Notes: generated by a model not told the origin, from the letters alone. Numbered from the stretch's first letter, positions 7,671-14,950 are shown. The stretch is 64,000 nt of DNA from Mesorhizobium sp. AR07 (GCF_024746815.1 NZ_CP080525.1:2046001-2110000), one strand, 5' to 3'. Translations and numbers: made by a program.

Positions 7671-7686
7671 CTCCCGCCCTTGGGAG
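7671..7686 (+). promoter_or_regulatory. Leader hairpin before gene 7694
   Basis: CTCCC, six-base loop, GGGAG. The stem is shortened to 5 bp compared with 5585, but the ribosome site is still its 3' arm. The leader core GGGCGCTGGCGCTTGAGAGT precedes it. Confidence 0.55.
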
Positions 7687-7693
7687 CCAGACG

Positions 7694-7885
7694 ATGAACG
7701 ACGACGCCGACAGCTCGGTCTCCGCAATCGATTTCCACACCCTTCGGTGCGCATTCAAAAGTTTGGTCGCCGAAGGTTTGCTGCCTGAAGCCACCTGGGT
7801 CGACCATGCCGAGGAAATGGTCAGAGACCTGACGGGATCGAGTGCTGTCGACCCTGAGATTATCCTTCGGATCATCCGCAAGTGA
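7694..7885 (+). CDS. Island small protein family A, copy 1
   Basis: 63 aa, acidic start, then two predicted helices. Shared with the genes at 9102 and 9770: an aromatic/acidic start, LRxAFKxxV, W-x-x-x-A, an RELT-like segment and a C-terminal IIRK (here ILRIIRK). The ATG lies seven bases after the hairpin-borne GGGAG. An open frame upstream crosses the leader and is rejected. I do not recognise the family. Size, conserved C-terminus and co-regulation suggest a small cytosolic regulator or adaptor (inference). Confidence 0.65.
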   Translation: MNDDADSSVSAIDFHTLRCAFKSLVAEGLLPEATWVDHAEEMVRDLTGSSAVDPEIILRIIRK

Positions 7886-8057
7886 CGCCATGACGCATTG
7901 GCAGGCTACGAAGTAATCTGCGGTCGTGGCTTGATAGCGTCTGCAGGGCTTGGAGGATCAGTCCGCGGCATCAGCGCGTTTGACGTGGATCGGAGTGCCT
8001 GGCTTCTAACGGGCTGCCAAAAGCGTCGGCCCATTGTCACGCAAGGACCAGAATAAA

Positions 8058-8072
8058 TGTCGGAAACGTACA
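8058..8072 (+). promoter_or_regulatory. Island motif at the 3' end of gene 8080
   Basis: TGTCGGAAACGTACA, a clean motif copy just beyond the stop codon of the minus-strand gene. No start codon follows at the usual distance on the plus strand, so it is an orphan site. Confidence 0.45.
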
Positions 8073-8079
8073 ATTTCGG

Positions 8080-8373
8080 TCAGGCAGCACGCCCAAACTC
8101 GTTCTCGACGATATCGAGAAGCAGGCCGTCATTGTTTCGGCCGACAGGTTTTCTCAATCGCCAATCGCACCCCGACCGGTCGAACTCGATGGGCGCTGAA
8201 TAGAACTCGGCGAAACCGAGCACCAACCGTTCGGCATCAACCAGGGACAGGTCGCTGCGGCGGCCGATCAGTTGTGCCGCCAGAACCGGAACGTTGACGA
8301 TTCCAAACTCGTAGATTGTCTTGACCAGCGTGTGATTGAGATCGTCACGCAGCTCGATCGGGCAATTGTACAT
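8080..8373 (-). CDS. Hypothetical protein
   Basis: 97 aa. The ATG follows AGGAGTTTGCC, a strong ribosome site. The sequence looks globular (ELRDDLNHTLVKTIYEFGI, VLAAQLIGRRSDLSLVDAE), with a final stretch DWRLRKPVGRNNDGLLLDIV. It is the only island gene on this strand without the motif or hairpin in its leader; its upstream region is AT-rich instead. I recognise no family. Confidence 0.6.
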   Translation of the reverse strand: MYNCPIELRDDLNHTLVKTIYEFGIVNVPVLAAQLIGRRSDLSLVDAERLVLGFAEFYSAPIEFDRSGCDWRLRKPVGRNNDGLLLDIVENEFGRAA

Positions 8374-8645
8374 GGCAAACTCCTGTCCAAGAGGACTGGG
8401 TTTTCCCTCACTTTCACCATGCGCCGAGCACTTCGTTAAAGCAAGACAAATATCAAAAATATATTAATAAAATCAATTAGTTAGTATACTTAGCCAGTGG
8501 CGCAACCCAAGCACTTTGAGTACGTGGTGCAACAAAAGCGTTTGACTGTCTCGGAACCAAATAGGCCATTGGCAAATTGTGAGGCAGATAAGTCGCTTAC
8601 TCATTCGGCTCACCGGCCCTGATCGCCGGCAGAAGGAGGCCCACC
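8374..8645. other. AT-rich divergent promoter region
   Basis: This gap between divergent genes contains an unusually AT-rich block (about 8440-8490, AAATATCAAAAATATATTAA). Two related segments, GTGGCGCAACCCAAGC and GTGGTGCAACAAAAGC, lie about 30 bases apart and may be binding sites. Confidence 0.4.
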
Positions 8646-8897
8646 ATGACTGACAATCTAGAGCGCCCAGAACGGCTGCAGGTCATGCTGAACGAGGAGG
8701 AATTCGCCGCCCTGGACACTTGGCGCTTCGACAAGCGCATGCCGAGCCGCGCGGCTGCCGTGCGTGAGCTGCTTCGTCGCGGCCTGGTCGCCGAGGGCTT
8801 TCTGCATGCCAGCAGTGGAACGCGGTCTGGCGACTTCGGTCTTCTGAAAGGCGAAGAAGACAAGCTTGCCCGTAGCGCAAAGAATTCGAGCGGATGA
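8646..8897 (+). CDS. Ribbon-helix-helix type small protein
   Basis: 83 aa. Residues about 9-50 fit a MetJ/Arc-type ribbon-helix-helix: the beta strand LQVMLNEEEF, a first helix ALDTWRFDKRM, then SRAAAVRELLRRGLVAEG. Such dimers bind DNA. A charged disordered tail follows. AGGAGG six bases before the ATG is a near-perfect ribosome site. No toxin gene follows, so it is probably a free-standing regulator, not an antitoxin. Confidence 0.7.
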   Translation: MTDNLERPERLQVMLNEEEFAALDTWRFDKRMPSRAAAVRELLRRGLVAEGFLHASSGTRSGDFGLLKGEEDKLARSAKNSSG

Positions 8898-9101
8898 AAA
8901 TGCGGCGCGCTGGCGTCCTATGGCTTGATAGCGTCGGCCGGAGCCTCGAAGGTTAAAACCTCGACCAGCAATTCGACAGGAGCCGCCAGGCCCTGAGGGT
9001 TGCGTGTATGCCCAGCGTCACCGCGGCCAGGTGATCCCCGGGGTCTGGTGATCCCTCCGGCTTGCCATTGTCGTTCGCCAGGTCGGCGGCAACCGGCGGC
9101 T

Positions 9102-9299
9102 TCACTTGCGGATGATCCACTCGACGACGCCGGCATCGACGTGAACATTGTCCGTCAGTTCGCGCATCATTGCCGTGGCGTGTTCCGCCCATTTCGTTTC
9201 GGGCAGTTGCAATTCGGCAATCGACGCCTTGAAGGCATTCCTCAGAATGTGGAAATCGAGCGCGGATATCACACCACTTTGGCTGTCGTCGTCTTCCAT
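9102..9299 (-). CDS. Island small protein family A, copy 2
   Basis: 65 aa. It aligns with the proteins at 7694 and 9770: ISALDFHILRNAFKAS, then ETKWAEHATAMMRELT and the end VVEWIIRK. It is closest to the copy at 7694 (both have the core DFHxLRxAFK). The ATG at 9299 is seven bases beyond the GGGAG of its leader hairpin. The leader also has the core GGGCGCCGGTGCTTGAGAG. The function is unknown. Confidence 0.65.
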   Translation of the reverse strand: MEDDDSQSGVISALDFHILRNAFKASIAELQLPETKWAEHATAMMRELTDNVHVDAGVVEWIIRK

Positions 9300-9306
9300 C
9301 GCATGT

Positions 9307-9324
9307 CTCCCGGCGGGGCGGGAG
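9307..9324 (-). promoter_or_regulatory. Leader hairpin before gene 9299
   Basis: On the minus strand CTCCCG, six-base loop, CGGGAG, followed by ACATGCG and the ATG. The 3' arm is the ribosome site. Confidence 0.6.
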
Positions 9325-9430
9325 TACACGGCACTCTCAAGCACCGGCGCCCGTTTCGTGGCCGGTGACCTTTGGCCTCTTAGAGACTCTGCGCGCGCCC
9401 TCAACAACAAATGAGACCTGAGCGCGATGA

Positions 9431-9445
9431 TGTTCTTTTCGTACA
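9431..9445. promoter_or_regulatory. Diverged island motif between divergent genes
   Basis: The plus strand reads TGTTCTTTTCGTACA, keeping the TGT-N9-ACA frame of the motif. It is 70 bases before the plus gene at 9516 and 131 before the minus gene at 9299, so it could serve both. Confidence 0.4.
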
Positions 9446-9515
9446 GAGCCGCTTGCGGTCGGAACGTTTTCTTGTCGCCGGCATTTTGAGTGCCACCGAA
9501 CGACAGGAGACTTAC

Positions 9516-9731
9516 TTGACCCGGCTGCCGCAGGACAAAGACCGGATTGAGCGCGCCACCCGCGAAGCCCAATCCATCATCGCCATCGAACGCGAGGCGC
9601 GTGCGGCAAAGACAGCCCGGCTGCGAGAGCAGCGGCTTTTGTCGGAGGCATCAGTTTCGACTGGGGCGGCCGCGGCAAAGCGCAAGCCCAACGCCCGAAA
9701 AGCGTCGCGGAAAATCATTGACGGGGACTGA
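9516..9731 (+). CDS. Small charged hypothetical protein
   Basis: 71 aa, almost entirely charged helix (RLPQDKDRIERATREAQSII, then EREARAAKTARLREQRL), with a basic Ala/Lys-rich tail, so possibly a coiled coil or nucleic-acid binder. The TTG start is chosen because AGGAGA lies seven bases upstream. An ATG at 9411 in the same frame has no ribosome site and would overlap the motif at 9431. No known family recognised. Confidence 0.5.
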   Translation: MTRLPQDKDRIERATREAQSIIAIEREARAAKTARLREQRLLSEASVSTGAAAAKRKPNARKASRKIIDGD

Positions 9732-9769
9732 CGCTTCCGCATTCAACTGCTTGCTGAAACCGGCAAGGG

Positions 9770-9964
9770 CTACTTGCGCACGATCCAGTCGACAATGTCG
9801 TCGTCGATATCGTCAAGTTCGGTCAATTCGCGCGCCAGAAGCGTGGCCTGCATTCGCCATTCCCTTTCGGCGATGCGTCTTTCCACGACCGATTTTCTGA
9901 AGGCGCTACGAAGGATATCGCACTCGAAAGCCGATATTCTGTTGTCTGAATGGTCTAGCGCCAT
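9770..9964 (-). CDS. Island small protein family A, copy 3
   Basis: 64 aa. It shares with the other two copies ISAFECDILRSAFRKS, the segment REWRMQATLLARELTEL and the C-terminal IVDWIVRK. It is the most diverged copy. The ATG at 9964 follows the hairpin-borne GGGAG by six bases. The nearest motif (10049) is 84 bases upstream and shared with the divergent gene at 10136. Confidence 0.65.
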   Translation of the reverse strand: MALDHSDNRISAFECDILRSAFRKSVVERRIAEREWRMQATLLARELTELDDIDDDIVDWIVRK

Positions 9965-9970
9965 TTCAGT

Positions 9971-9991
9971 CTCCCGCGCAGAGGGCGGGAG
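9971..9991 (-). promoter_or_regulatory. Leader hairpin before gene 9964
   Basis: On the minus strand CTCCCGC, seven-base loop, GCGGGAG. The loop differs from the other copies while the stem is kept. Confidence 0.6.
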
Positions 9992-10048
9992 CACCTGAGT
10001 TGGCTTCCAAGCGTCCGTGTGCCGTAGAAGGCGGACGACATGAGAAGC

Positions 10049-10063
10049 GTACGCTTTCGTACA
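10049..10063. promoter_or_regulatory. Island motif shared by divergent genes
   Basis: The minus strand reads TGTACGAAAGCGTAC, a nearly symmetric form. It lies 84 bases before gene 9964 on the minus strand and 72 before gene 10136 on the plus strand. Confidence 0.6.
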
Positions 10064-10086
10064 GAAATAGCGAGTCAATTCGCAGT

Positions 10087-10111
10087 GGAACGTTGTCATC
10101 TCTTGGCGGTT
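10087..10111 (+). promoter_or_regulatory. EcfG-like promoter of gene 10136
   Basis: GGAAC-N16-GGTT, one base off the CGTT consensus, ending 24 bases before the GTG start. Confidence 0.45.
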
Positions 10112-10135
10112 GTAGAACGCAAGGGAGGGCTACCG

Positions 10136-10330
10136 GTGTCAGACCAGCCCAGCATTGTCGACACGCTCCGGATTGTCAGGGGGTTCCTGCGCCTTGCCCG
10201 CAAGGCCGTTGTCGACGCTCGCCATATCGAGGCGATGATTGAAATCGATACGCTTATGCAAATCGCTCAAGCTGAAGCGGAAAGACAGATTGCCATCATC
10301 GAACGGGCTGCCGGTTTGTCAAAGACATAG
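10136..10330 (+). CDS. Island small protein family B (H-x3-AM-x3-ID-x-L)
   Basis: 64 aa, all helical. It aligns with the N-terminal part of 6915 and with 11434: LRIVRGFLRLARKAV, RHIEAMIEIDTLMQIA, ending in IIERAA. The GTG start follows AGGGAGG with seven bases between. The longer open frame from 10040 overlaps the shared motif and is rejected. It is probably a small helical-hairpin protein; the function is unknown. Confidence 0.6.
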   Translation: MSDQPSIVDTLRIVRGFLRLARKAVVDARHIEAMIEIDTLMQIAQAEAERQIAIIERAAGLSKT

Positions 10331-10698
10331 TCGCCGCGCATTGCCGCTGGCCTAACAATTGCGCGGGTCTTTGGCCGCTTTCGGACAGGTCGCGAGTCCG
10401 GACCTGGTGTGCCGGACTTGATAGCGCTTTGTTGTTAGCCGGCGGATTTTCTCGACGCGGCGCCCTCAGGGATATGTCGGTTTTGTACCATGCAGTGCTT
10501 GGTACGTTTCCGACACTAACGCTCAGGTCGATCTTTTCGTATGCGAACGGTGTTTGGGGGCCGCCGTGCATCGAATTCCATACCGCATTCCTAGGTTTCT
10601 CCGGTCCGAGTCCCTATGTGTAGCCGATCGTCGGCACGTTGTTACGGGCGCGGACGGCTGGGAGATCGGATGGCTCTTGCCCTGCATTGGGCCGCGCC
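10331..10698. other. Non-coding region upstream of the second Crp-type gene
   Basis: No convincing gene here. It holds a partial motif (minus strand TGTCCGAAAGCGG near 10383-10395) and the inverted motif pair at 10475-10515. Confidence 0.5.
10475..10515. promoter_or_regulatory. Head-to-head island motifs forming a long palindrome
   Basis: TGTCGGTTTTGTACCA at 10475-10490 faces TGGTACGTTTCCGACA at 10500-10515 across nine bases. Outer and inner 6-bp blocks are perfectly complementary. It lies 183 bases before the Crp-type gene and is a likely double operator. Confidence 0.6.
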
Positions 10699-11433
10699 AT
10701 GTCTGATCCCCGCAAAATGTCTGATCCCGACAAAAACCACCAATACCGAAATCAACTCCTGCGGCTCATGCCTGCGGATGATCTGGCGCTGCTCGAGCCG
10801 CATATGCAGCGCTGCGACCTGCCGTTGCGCAAGATGCTGGTAACCCCCAATGTCCCGATCGAGGCCGTCTATTTCATCGAACAGGGCATTGGTTCGGTGG
10901 TCGCCAGGACGACGAGCGGCCACGAGGCCGAAGTGGGCTTCATCGGCCTCGAAGGCATGACCGGATCTTCGCTGGTGATGGGCGACGACCGTGCCGTGCA
11001 TGCCTGCTTCGTGCAACTCCAAGGCGAAGCAATCCGCGTCGATGCCGGCCCTTTCAATGCGGCACTTGCGGCAAGTGCGACCTTGCGACTGTTCCTGCTG
11101 CGCTTCGTCAACGCCCTGCAGACCCAGACCGGCTGCACCGCGCTGGTCAACGCACGGCTGAAGCTCGAGGAGCGGCTGGCGCGCTGGCTGCTGATGTGCG
11201 ACGACCGGGTGCCCGGCGAACGCCTCACCATCACGCACGAATTCCTGTCCATCATGCTTGGCGTGCGGCGGCCAGGCGTCACCGTTGCCCTCCAGTTGCT
11301 CGAAGGCCGCGCGCTCATCCACTCGCGCCGCGGTGAGATCGTCATTCGCGACCGCACCGGGCTGCTGGAACTCGCCAACGGCGGTTACGGCGAACCGGAG
11401 GCCGAGTATGCCAGGCTGATCGGCGAGGCCTGA
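10699..11433 (+). CDS. Crp/Fnr family transcriptional regulator, copy 2
   Basis: 244 aa, strongly similar over its length to the protein at 5611 (shared EAVYFIE, GHEAE-GFIG-EGM, RLARWLLMCDDR, MLGVRRPGVTVALQ, EPEAEY). A sensory beta barrel is followed by a winged helix-turn-helix. The recognition helix is identical to that of copy 1, so both probably bind the same DNA. The start is uncertain: ATGTCTGATCCC occurs twice (10699, 10717) and neither has a clear ribosome site; upstream TTG at 10639 is also possible. Its stop abuts the stop of the convergent gene at 11434. Confidence 0.85.
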   Translation: MSDPRKMSDPDKNHQYRNQLLRLMPADDLALLEPHMQRCDLPLRKMLVTPNVPIEAVYFIEQGIGSVVARTTSGHEAEVGFIGLEGMTGSSLVMGDDRAVHACFVQLQGEAIRVDAGPFNAALAASATLRLFLLRFVNALQTQTGCTALVNARLKLEERLARWLLMCDDRVPGERLTITHEFLSIMLGVRRPGVTVALQLLEGRALIHSRRGEIVIRDRTGLLELANGGYGEPEAEYARLIGEA

Positions 11434-11739
11434 TCAAGGGCGCCCCGCGGCCGGCTTGCCCGATGGCGTCAGTTTGCCGGGCCGTGCCACACCGCCTTCA
11501 AATTCATCCGCCGCGCTATGCCGGCCAATTGGCCCATTTCTGCCAATCGGCAAGCCGGCATGCTCCAGGCTTGCCAGCTTGCATTTCGTCTGTTCGGCCG
11601 CTGCTCCGACAAGGCAATCGATGGCGAACATGGCACCGGCATGATCGCTCGCCGCGACCGCCTGGCGTATCTTGCTCAATTGAGCGTGCGTGTAGTCCAG
11701 AAGCTCGACTAGGCCGGTATGATCCAAACCGCCCTCCAT
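11434..11739 (-). CDS. Island small protein family B with extended tail
   Basis: 101 aa. Residues about 10-60 match family B: YTHAQLSKIRQAVAASDHAG, then AMFAIDCLVGAA and SLEHA. A Gly/Pro-rich basic tail follows. The ATG at 11739 is chosen because the motif at 11817 lies 77 bases upstream, the usual distance. In-frame ATGs at 11793-11808 lack ribosome sites. It has no hairpin leader. Confidence 0.5.
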   Translation of the reverse strand: MEGGLDHTGLVELLDYTHAQLSKIRQAVAASDHAGAMFAIDCLVGAAAEQTKCKLASLEHAGLPIGRNGPIGRHSAADEFEGGVARPGKLTPSGKPAAGRP

Positions 11740-11816
11740 CACAGGATGTCGAGAGGCCGATCGGGGTCGCTCTTGGTACCGAAATACGCCCATTTGCATG
11801 GCTTGCATAGCCAAAC

Positions 11817-11831
11817 TGTCCAAAACGTACA
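11817..11831 (-). promoter_or_regulatory. Island motif upstream of gene 11739
   Basis: The plus strand reads TGTCCAAAACGTACA, the reverse TGTACGTTTTGGACA. It is 77 bases before the minus-strand start. The rest of the gap up to 12164 shows only an AT-rich spot near 11905-11930 and the ribosome site of the next gene. Confidence 0.55.
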
Positions 11832-12164
11832 GTCTCACGATGCCGGACCGGTCGCGGTATTGGCCAAAGGTCCCCTTTCGCCAAATCGTCGCGGCGTGCC
11901 AATTGATATATAAGCTAGCGCTTTAATACACGGTCCGTACGTCTGCCGCGGGGACGATGTCGTGCCAATTCGCGAGAATCTCGCCGCCAATCTCTGGCGG
12001 CTGATCCAACGCCACGCCTTCGACCGCCGACCGGCTCCTTCCCGTCGCCTCCCTTTTCCGACCATGTTGCACTGCGAAAGATTTGTTGCATTGCGATGCC
12101 GGCCTGCCCGGCCGACACTCCCGAGGGGTCGGGCCAAGGGGCGGGCTTACACGAAGGAGCCATC

Positions 12165-14189
12165 TTGGCAGCATCGTTCCGGCCGGACATACAGGGATTG
12201 CGCGCGCTCGCCGTCGGCGGCGTCGTCGCCTATCATTTCGGCCTCACCGGCCTGCCCGGCGGCTTTGCCGGCGTCGATATCTTCTTCGTCATCTCCGGCT
12301 GGCTGATCACCACCCACCTCATGCAGGAGATCACCGAGACCGGCAGGCTCGACCTCTGGCGCTTCTATGCCAGGCGTGCCCGGCGCCTTTTGCCGGCAGC
12401 ATTGTTCGTCATCCTGGCCACGCTTGCCGCCGGCCATTTCATCCTGGCGCCACAGGAGCAGGCGCTCTATTCGCGCGGCGCCATGTTTGCCTCCGCCTAC
12501 GCCATCAATCTGTGGCTGCTGCGCTGGTCGTTCGACTATTTCGCCGCTGATGCCACCAGCAATCCCTTCATCCACTTCTGGTCGCTGTCGGTGGAGGAGC
12601 AGTTCTATCTGGCCTGGCCGGCACTACTCCTGCTGGCCGCCTGGTTGCGTCCGGGCCGGCGCACGGCCGTGGCGGTGATCGGCGCGGCTGGCCTCGCCTC
12701 CTTTGCCGCCTGCGCCTGGTTGACCGTGGTCGCGCCAGCCTGGGCCTTCTATTTCTCGCCGCTGCGCGCCTGGGAGTTCGCCGCCGGCGGCCTGGCAACG
12801 CTGGTCCCAGTGACTTTCCTGCATCACCGCGCAGGGCTGCGGGCCGTGCAAGGCTGGCTCGGCCTGACGCTGATCGCGGTGGCCTATCTGCTGCTCAGCG
12901 AGGACCTGCCCTTCCCCGGCTATTACGCGCTGCTGCCGGTTGCCGGCACGATGCTGGTGCTGTTGAGCAGCGCAGGCGAGGAGCAGAACGGCAGCCCCTG
13001 CCGGCAGGCCTTTGGCCCGACCGCCGCCTTGTCGCTGCCACCCCTGCAATGGATCGGCGCGCTCTCCTATTCGCTGTACCTCTGGCATTGGCCGGTCATC
13101 GTCTATGCGCAGATGCTGGCGCCGGATCTTTCTGGCCCGCAGCGCCTCGGCTGCGGCGCGCTGGCGCTGGCGCTGTCGGTGTTCACCTATCACCTGATCG
13201 AGAACCCGGTGCGGCGCGGCGGCTGGTTGACGGCGGGTGCAAGGAGTCTTTATTTTAGCGCAATTCCGGACGGAAAACCGCGTCTCACTTTTCCTGGAAT
13301 TGCGCTGGTGCCCGCACTGGCGCTGACCGGTGCCGGCGTGGCGGTGGCTTACGCCAATGCGCATCTGGCCCAGCGCAACGTCGACCCGCAGCAACGCGGC
13401 ATCGAGCAGGCGGCCGAAAAACCCTCCATCGCACGTGCCGCAGACAAGGGCTGCCTGCTCGACTTCCACACGGTGACACCCAAGCCTTGCACGTTTGGCG
13501 CGGCTGACGCCGCCCACACCATCGTGCTGTTCGGCGATTCGCATGCCGACCACTGGTCGACGCCGCTGATCGAGGCGGCGAAGCGCAACGACACCAGGGT
13601 GGTCACCTATCTCAAATCGTCGTGCCGCGCCTCGCGGCTCTCCACCTTCAACACGGTGCTGAAGCGCGACTACACCGAATGCGACGCCTGGCGCGAGCAG
13701 GCGATATCAGACATCATCGCCCGCAAGCCGCGCCTGGTGGTGATCTCGGAATTCTCGATCGGCAATCTGACGCGCGACATGCCCGCCGCCCGCCGCATCG
13801 CCGAGACCGCGCGCTGGCAGGCCGGTCTGCGCTCGACATTGCAGGCCTTCAGCCGGGCCGGCGTCGAGACGGCGGTGATCCGCGACACGCCGATCAGCGA
13901 CAGCTTCGCCGACTCCTGCGTGGCGCGCACGCTGTGGTGGCGCGAGGCGCCGTCACCGCATTGCGACACGCCAAGGACGGAAGCCGCCAATGACGGTGCC
14001 GCCGCCGCCGAGCGCGCCATCGTGGCCAGCGTGCCCGACACGCTCTATGTCGACCTCACCGACCGCTTCTGCGGGCGCACAGCCTGCCACGTCTTCATCG
14101 GCGGTAAACTCGCCTTCCGCGACCGCCATCATCTGGCCACCGCGTTTGCCGAGACGCTGGAGGGACCGCTGGAGCGGGCGCTGTTTTAG
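12165..14189 (+). CDS. Acyltransferase-3 / SGNH O-acyltransferase
   Basis: 674 aa. Residues about 5-360 are the membrane acyltransferase-3 domain: RPDIQGLRALAV, YHFG, GVDIFFVISGWLI, WSLSVEEQFYLAWP and SLYLWHWPVIVYAQ, with about ten membrane spans. From about residue 430 a periplasmic SGNH domain has the block I motif VLFGDSHADHW and a late D-x2-H motif (FRDRHHLAT). Such OafA/OatA-like proteins acetylate lipopolysaccharide O-antigen, exopolysaccharide or Nod-factor-like sugars on the outside of the cell. The TTG start is supported by AGGAG five bases upstream. It is a lone gene; the acceptor sugar is unknown. Confidence 0.9.
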   Translation: MAASFRPDIQGLRALAVGGVVAYHFGLTGLPGGFAGVDIFFVISGWLITTHLMQEITETGRLDLWRFYARRARRLLPAALFVILATLAAGHFILAPQEQALYSRGAMFASAYAINLWLLRWSFDYFAADATSNPFIHFWSLSVEEQFYLAWPALLLLAAWLRPGRRTAVAVIGAAGLASFAACAWLTVVAPAWAFYFSPLRAWEFAAGGLATLVPVTFLHHRAGLRAVQGWLGLTLIAVAYLLLSEDLPFPGYYALLPVAGTMLVLLSSAGEEQNGSPCRQAFGPTAALSLPPLQWIGALSYSLYLWHWPVIVYAQMLAPDLSGPQRLGCGALALALSVFTYHLIENPVRRGGWLTAGARSLYFSAIPDGKPRLTFPGIALVPALALTGAGVAVAYANAHLAQRNVDPQQRGIEQAAEKPSIARAADKGCLLDFHTVTPKPCTFGAADAAHTIVLFGDSHADHWSTPLIEAAKRNDTRVVTYLKSSCRASRLSTFNTVLKRDYTECDAWREQAISDIIARKPRLVVISEFSIGNLTRDMPAARRIAETARWQAGLRSTLQAFSRAGVETAVIRDTPISDSFADSCVARTLWWREAPSPHCDTPRTEAANDGAAAAERAIVASVPDTLYVDLTDRFCGRTACHVFIGGKLAFRDRHHLATAFAETLEGPLERALF

Positions 14190-14197
14190 GGGTGGAC

Positions 14198-14254
14198 TCC
14201 CTTCTCCCGGTTCACGGGAAGAAGGTGCCGGCAGGCGGATGAGGGGCAGCGCTG
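14198..14254. repeat. REP-like palindrome, type 1
   Basis: CCCTTCTCCC pairs imperfectly with GGGAAGAAGG, followed by TGCCGGCAGGCGGATGAGGG. This unit recurs at 16309 and 51278 and has the style of rhizobial intergenic mosaic or REP elements. Confidence 0.7.
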
Positions 14255-14353
14255 CCCTATCCCTTTGCGGCAAAGTCCCCCTCTCAGCCAAATGCACGCA
14301 TCTCGAATTGATGAGCGACAACATTGGGCTCAACGGCGGCCAAGGTTCACCCA

Positions 14354-14950
14354 TCACCGCCTCCCCATCATCATCCCATAGTGCACCGCCAGCAAATCCA
14401 GCCCGACCTTCAACAGCTTCGTCACGACGTCCCGCCCCTCGCCGGTCTGCTCGGCCAGGCTCTTGATCGAGCCGCCGGCGCAGCAGACTTTCTGCACCAC
14501 GGCGGCAACCTCCCAGTGGCCTAGCGCCTTGGTGGCGGCGCCGTGCGCGCGGCCGGCGTCGAGCACGTTGTCGGCGATGCCGCCGCCGTGCCGGCCGCCG
14601 TCGACGCGTTCGGTCCAGCGCATCGGCTTGACGCTCGCCTGCTGGCTGCAGCGGAAATCCCCGCGGTAGCGCAGGCCGGCCTCGCGCTGCTGGCGCGACA
14701 GCGAGGTGATGCCGATAAGCGGATCGATGGTGCGCACCCGCACGATGCCGCCGGTGGAGGTGTGGCCGTCATTCGACACCTCGTAGACGCGGCTGGCCTC
14801 GAGCGTGCCGGCGGCCAGGCGTTTGCGGCCGAAGTCGTCGTCCTTCAGCGCGAAATCATGGCCGATCTCGCGGCGTATGCGCACCTGCTCGGCCTCGCCC
14901 TTCAGCAGTTTTGGCGCCTGCGGTTTTGCGGCTCTGGTTTTTTTGGGCAT
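14354..14950 (-). CDS. DUF6456-like protein
   Basis: 198 aa. A basic N-terminus (MPKKTRAAKPQAPKLLKGE) is followed by a conserved-looking C-terminal half: IDPLIGITSLSRQQREAGLR, a segment with DGGRHGGGIADNVLDAG, a cysteine-containing VQKVCCAGGSIKSLA and a final helix LKVGLDLLAVHYG. The second half resembles DUF6456 proteins of Rhizobiales, which look like truncated replication or DNA-binding proteins; this is from memory of the pattern. GAGGAG six bases before the ATG fixes the start. Confidence 0.6.
   Translation of the reverse strand: MPKKTRAAKPQAPKLLKGEAEQVRIRREIGHDFALKDDDFGRKRLAAGTLEASRVYEVSNDGHTSTGGIVRVRTIDPLIGITSLSRQQREAGLRYRGDFRCSQQASVKPMRWTERVDGGRHGGGIADNVLDAGRAHGAATKALGHWEVAAVVQKVCCAGGSIKSLAEQTGEGRDVVTKLLKVGLDLLAVHYGMMMGRR

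Noticed and set aside
8034..8297. Plus-strand open frame over gene 8080
   Set aside because: Low-complexity Arg/Thr-rich product, no ribosome site, and the opposite strand has a strong start and normal composition.
8918..9192. Minus-strand open frames between 8918 and 9192
   Set aside because: They overlap family A copy 2 and have no ribosome site. One contains a protein-like piece (DPGDHLAAVTLGIHATLRA), but its only starts lie inside the neighbouring gene.
7926..10427. Short repeat CTTGATAGCG at 7931, 8923 and 10418
   Set aside because: Only 10-15 bases, without consistent spacing to any gene; could be chance or minor relics.
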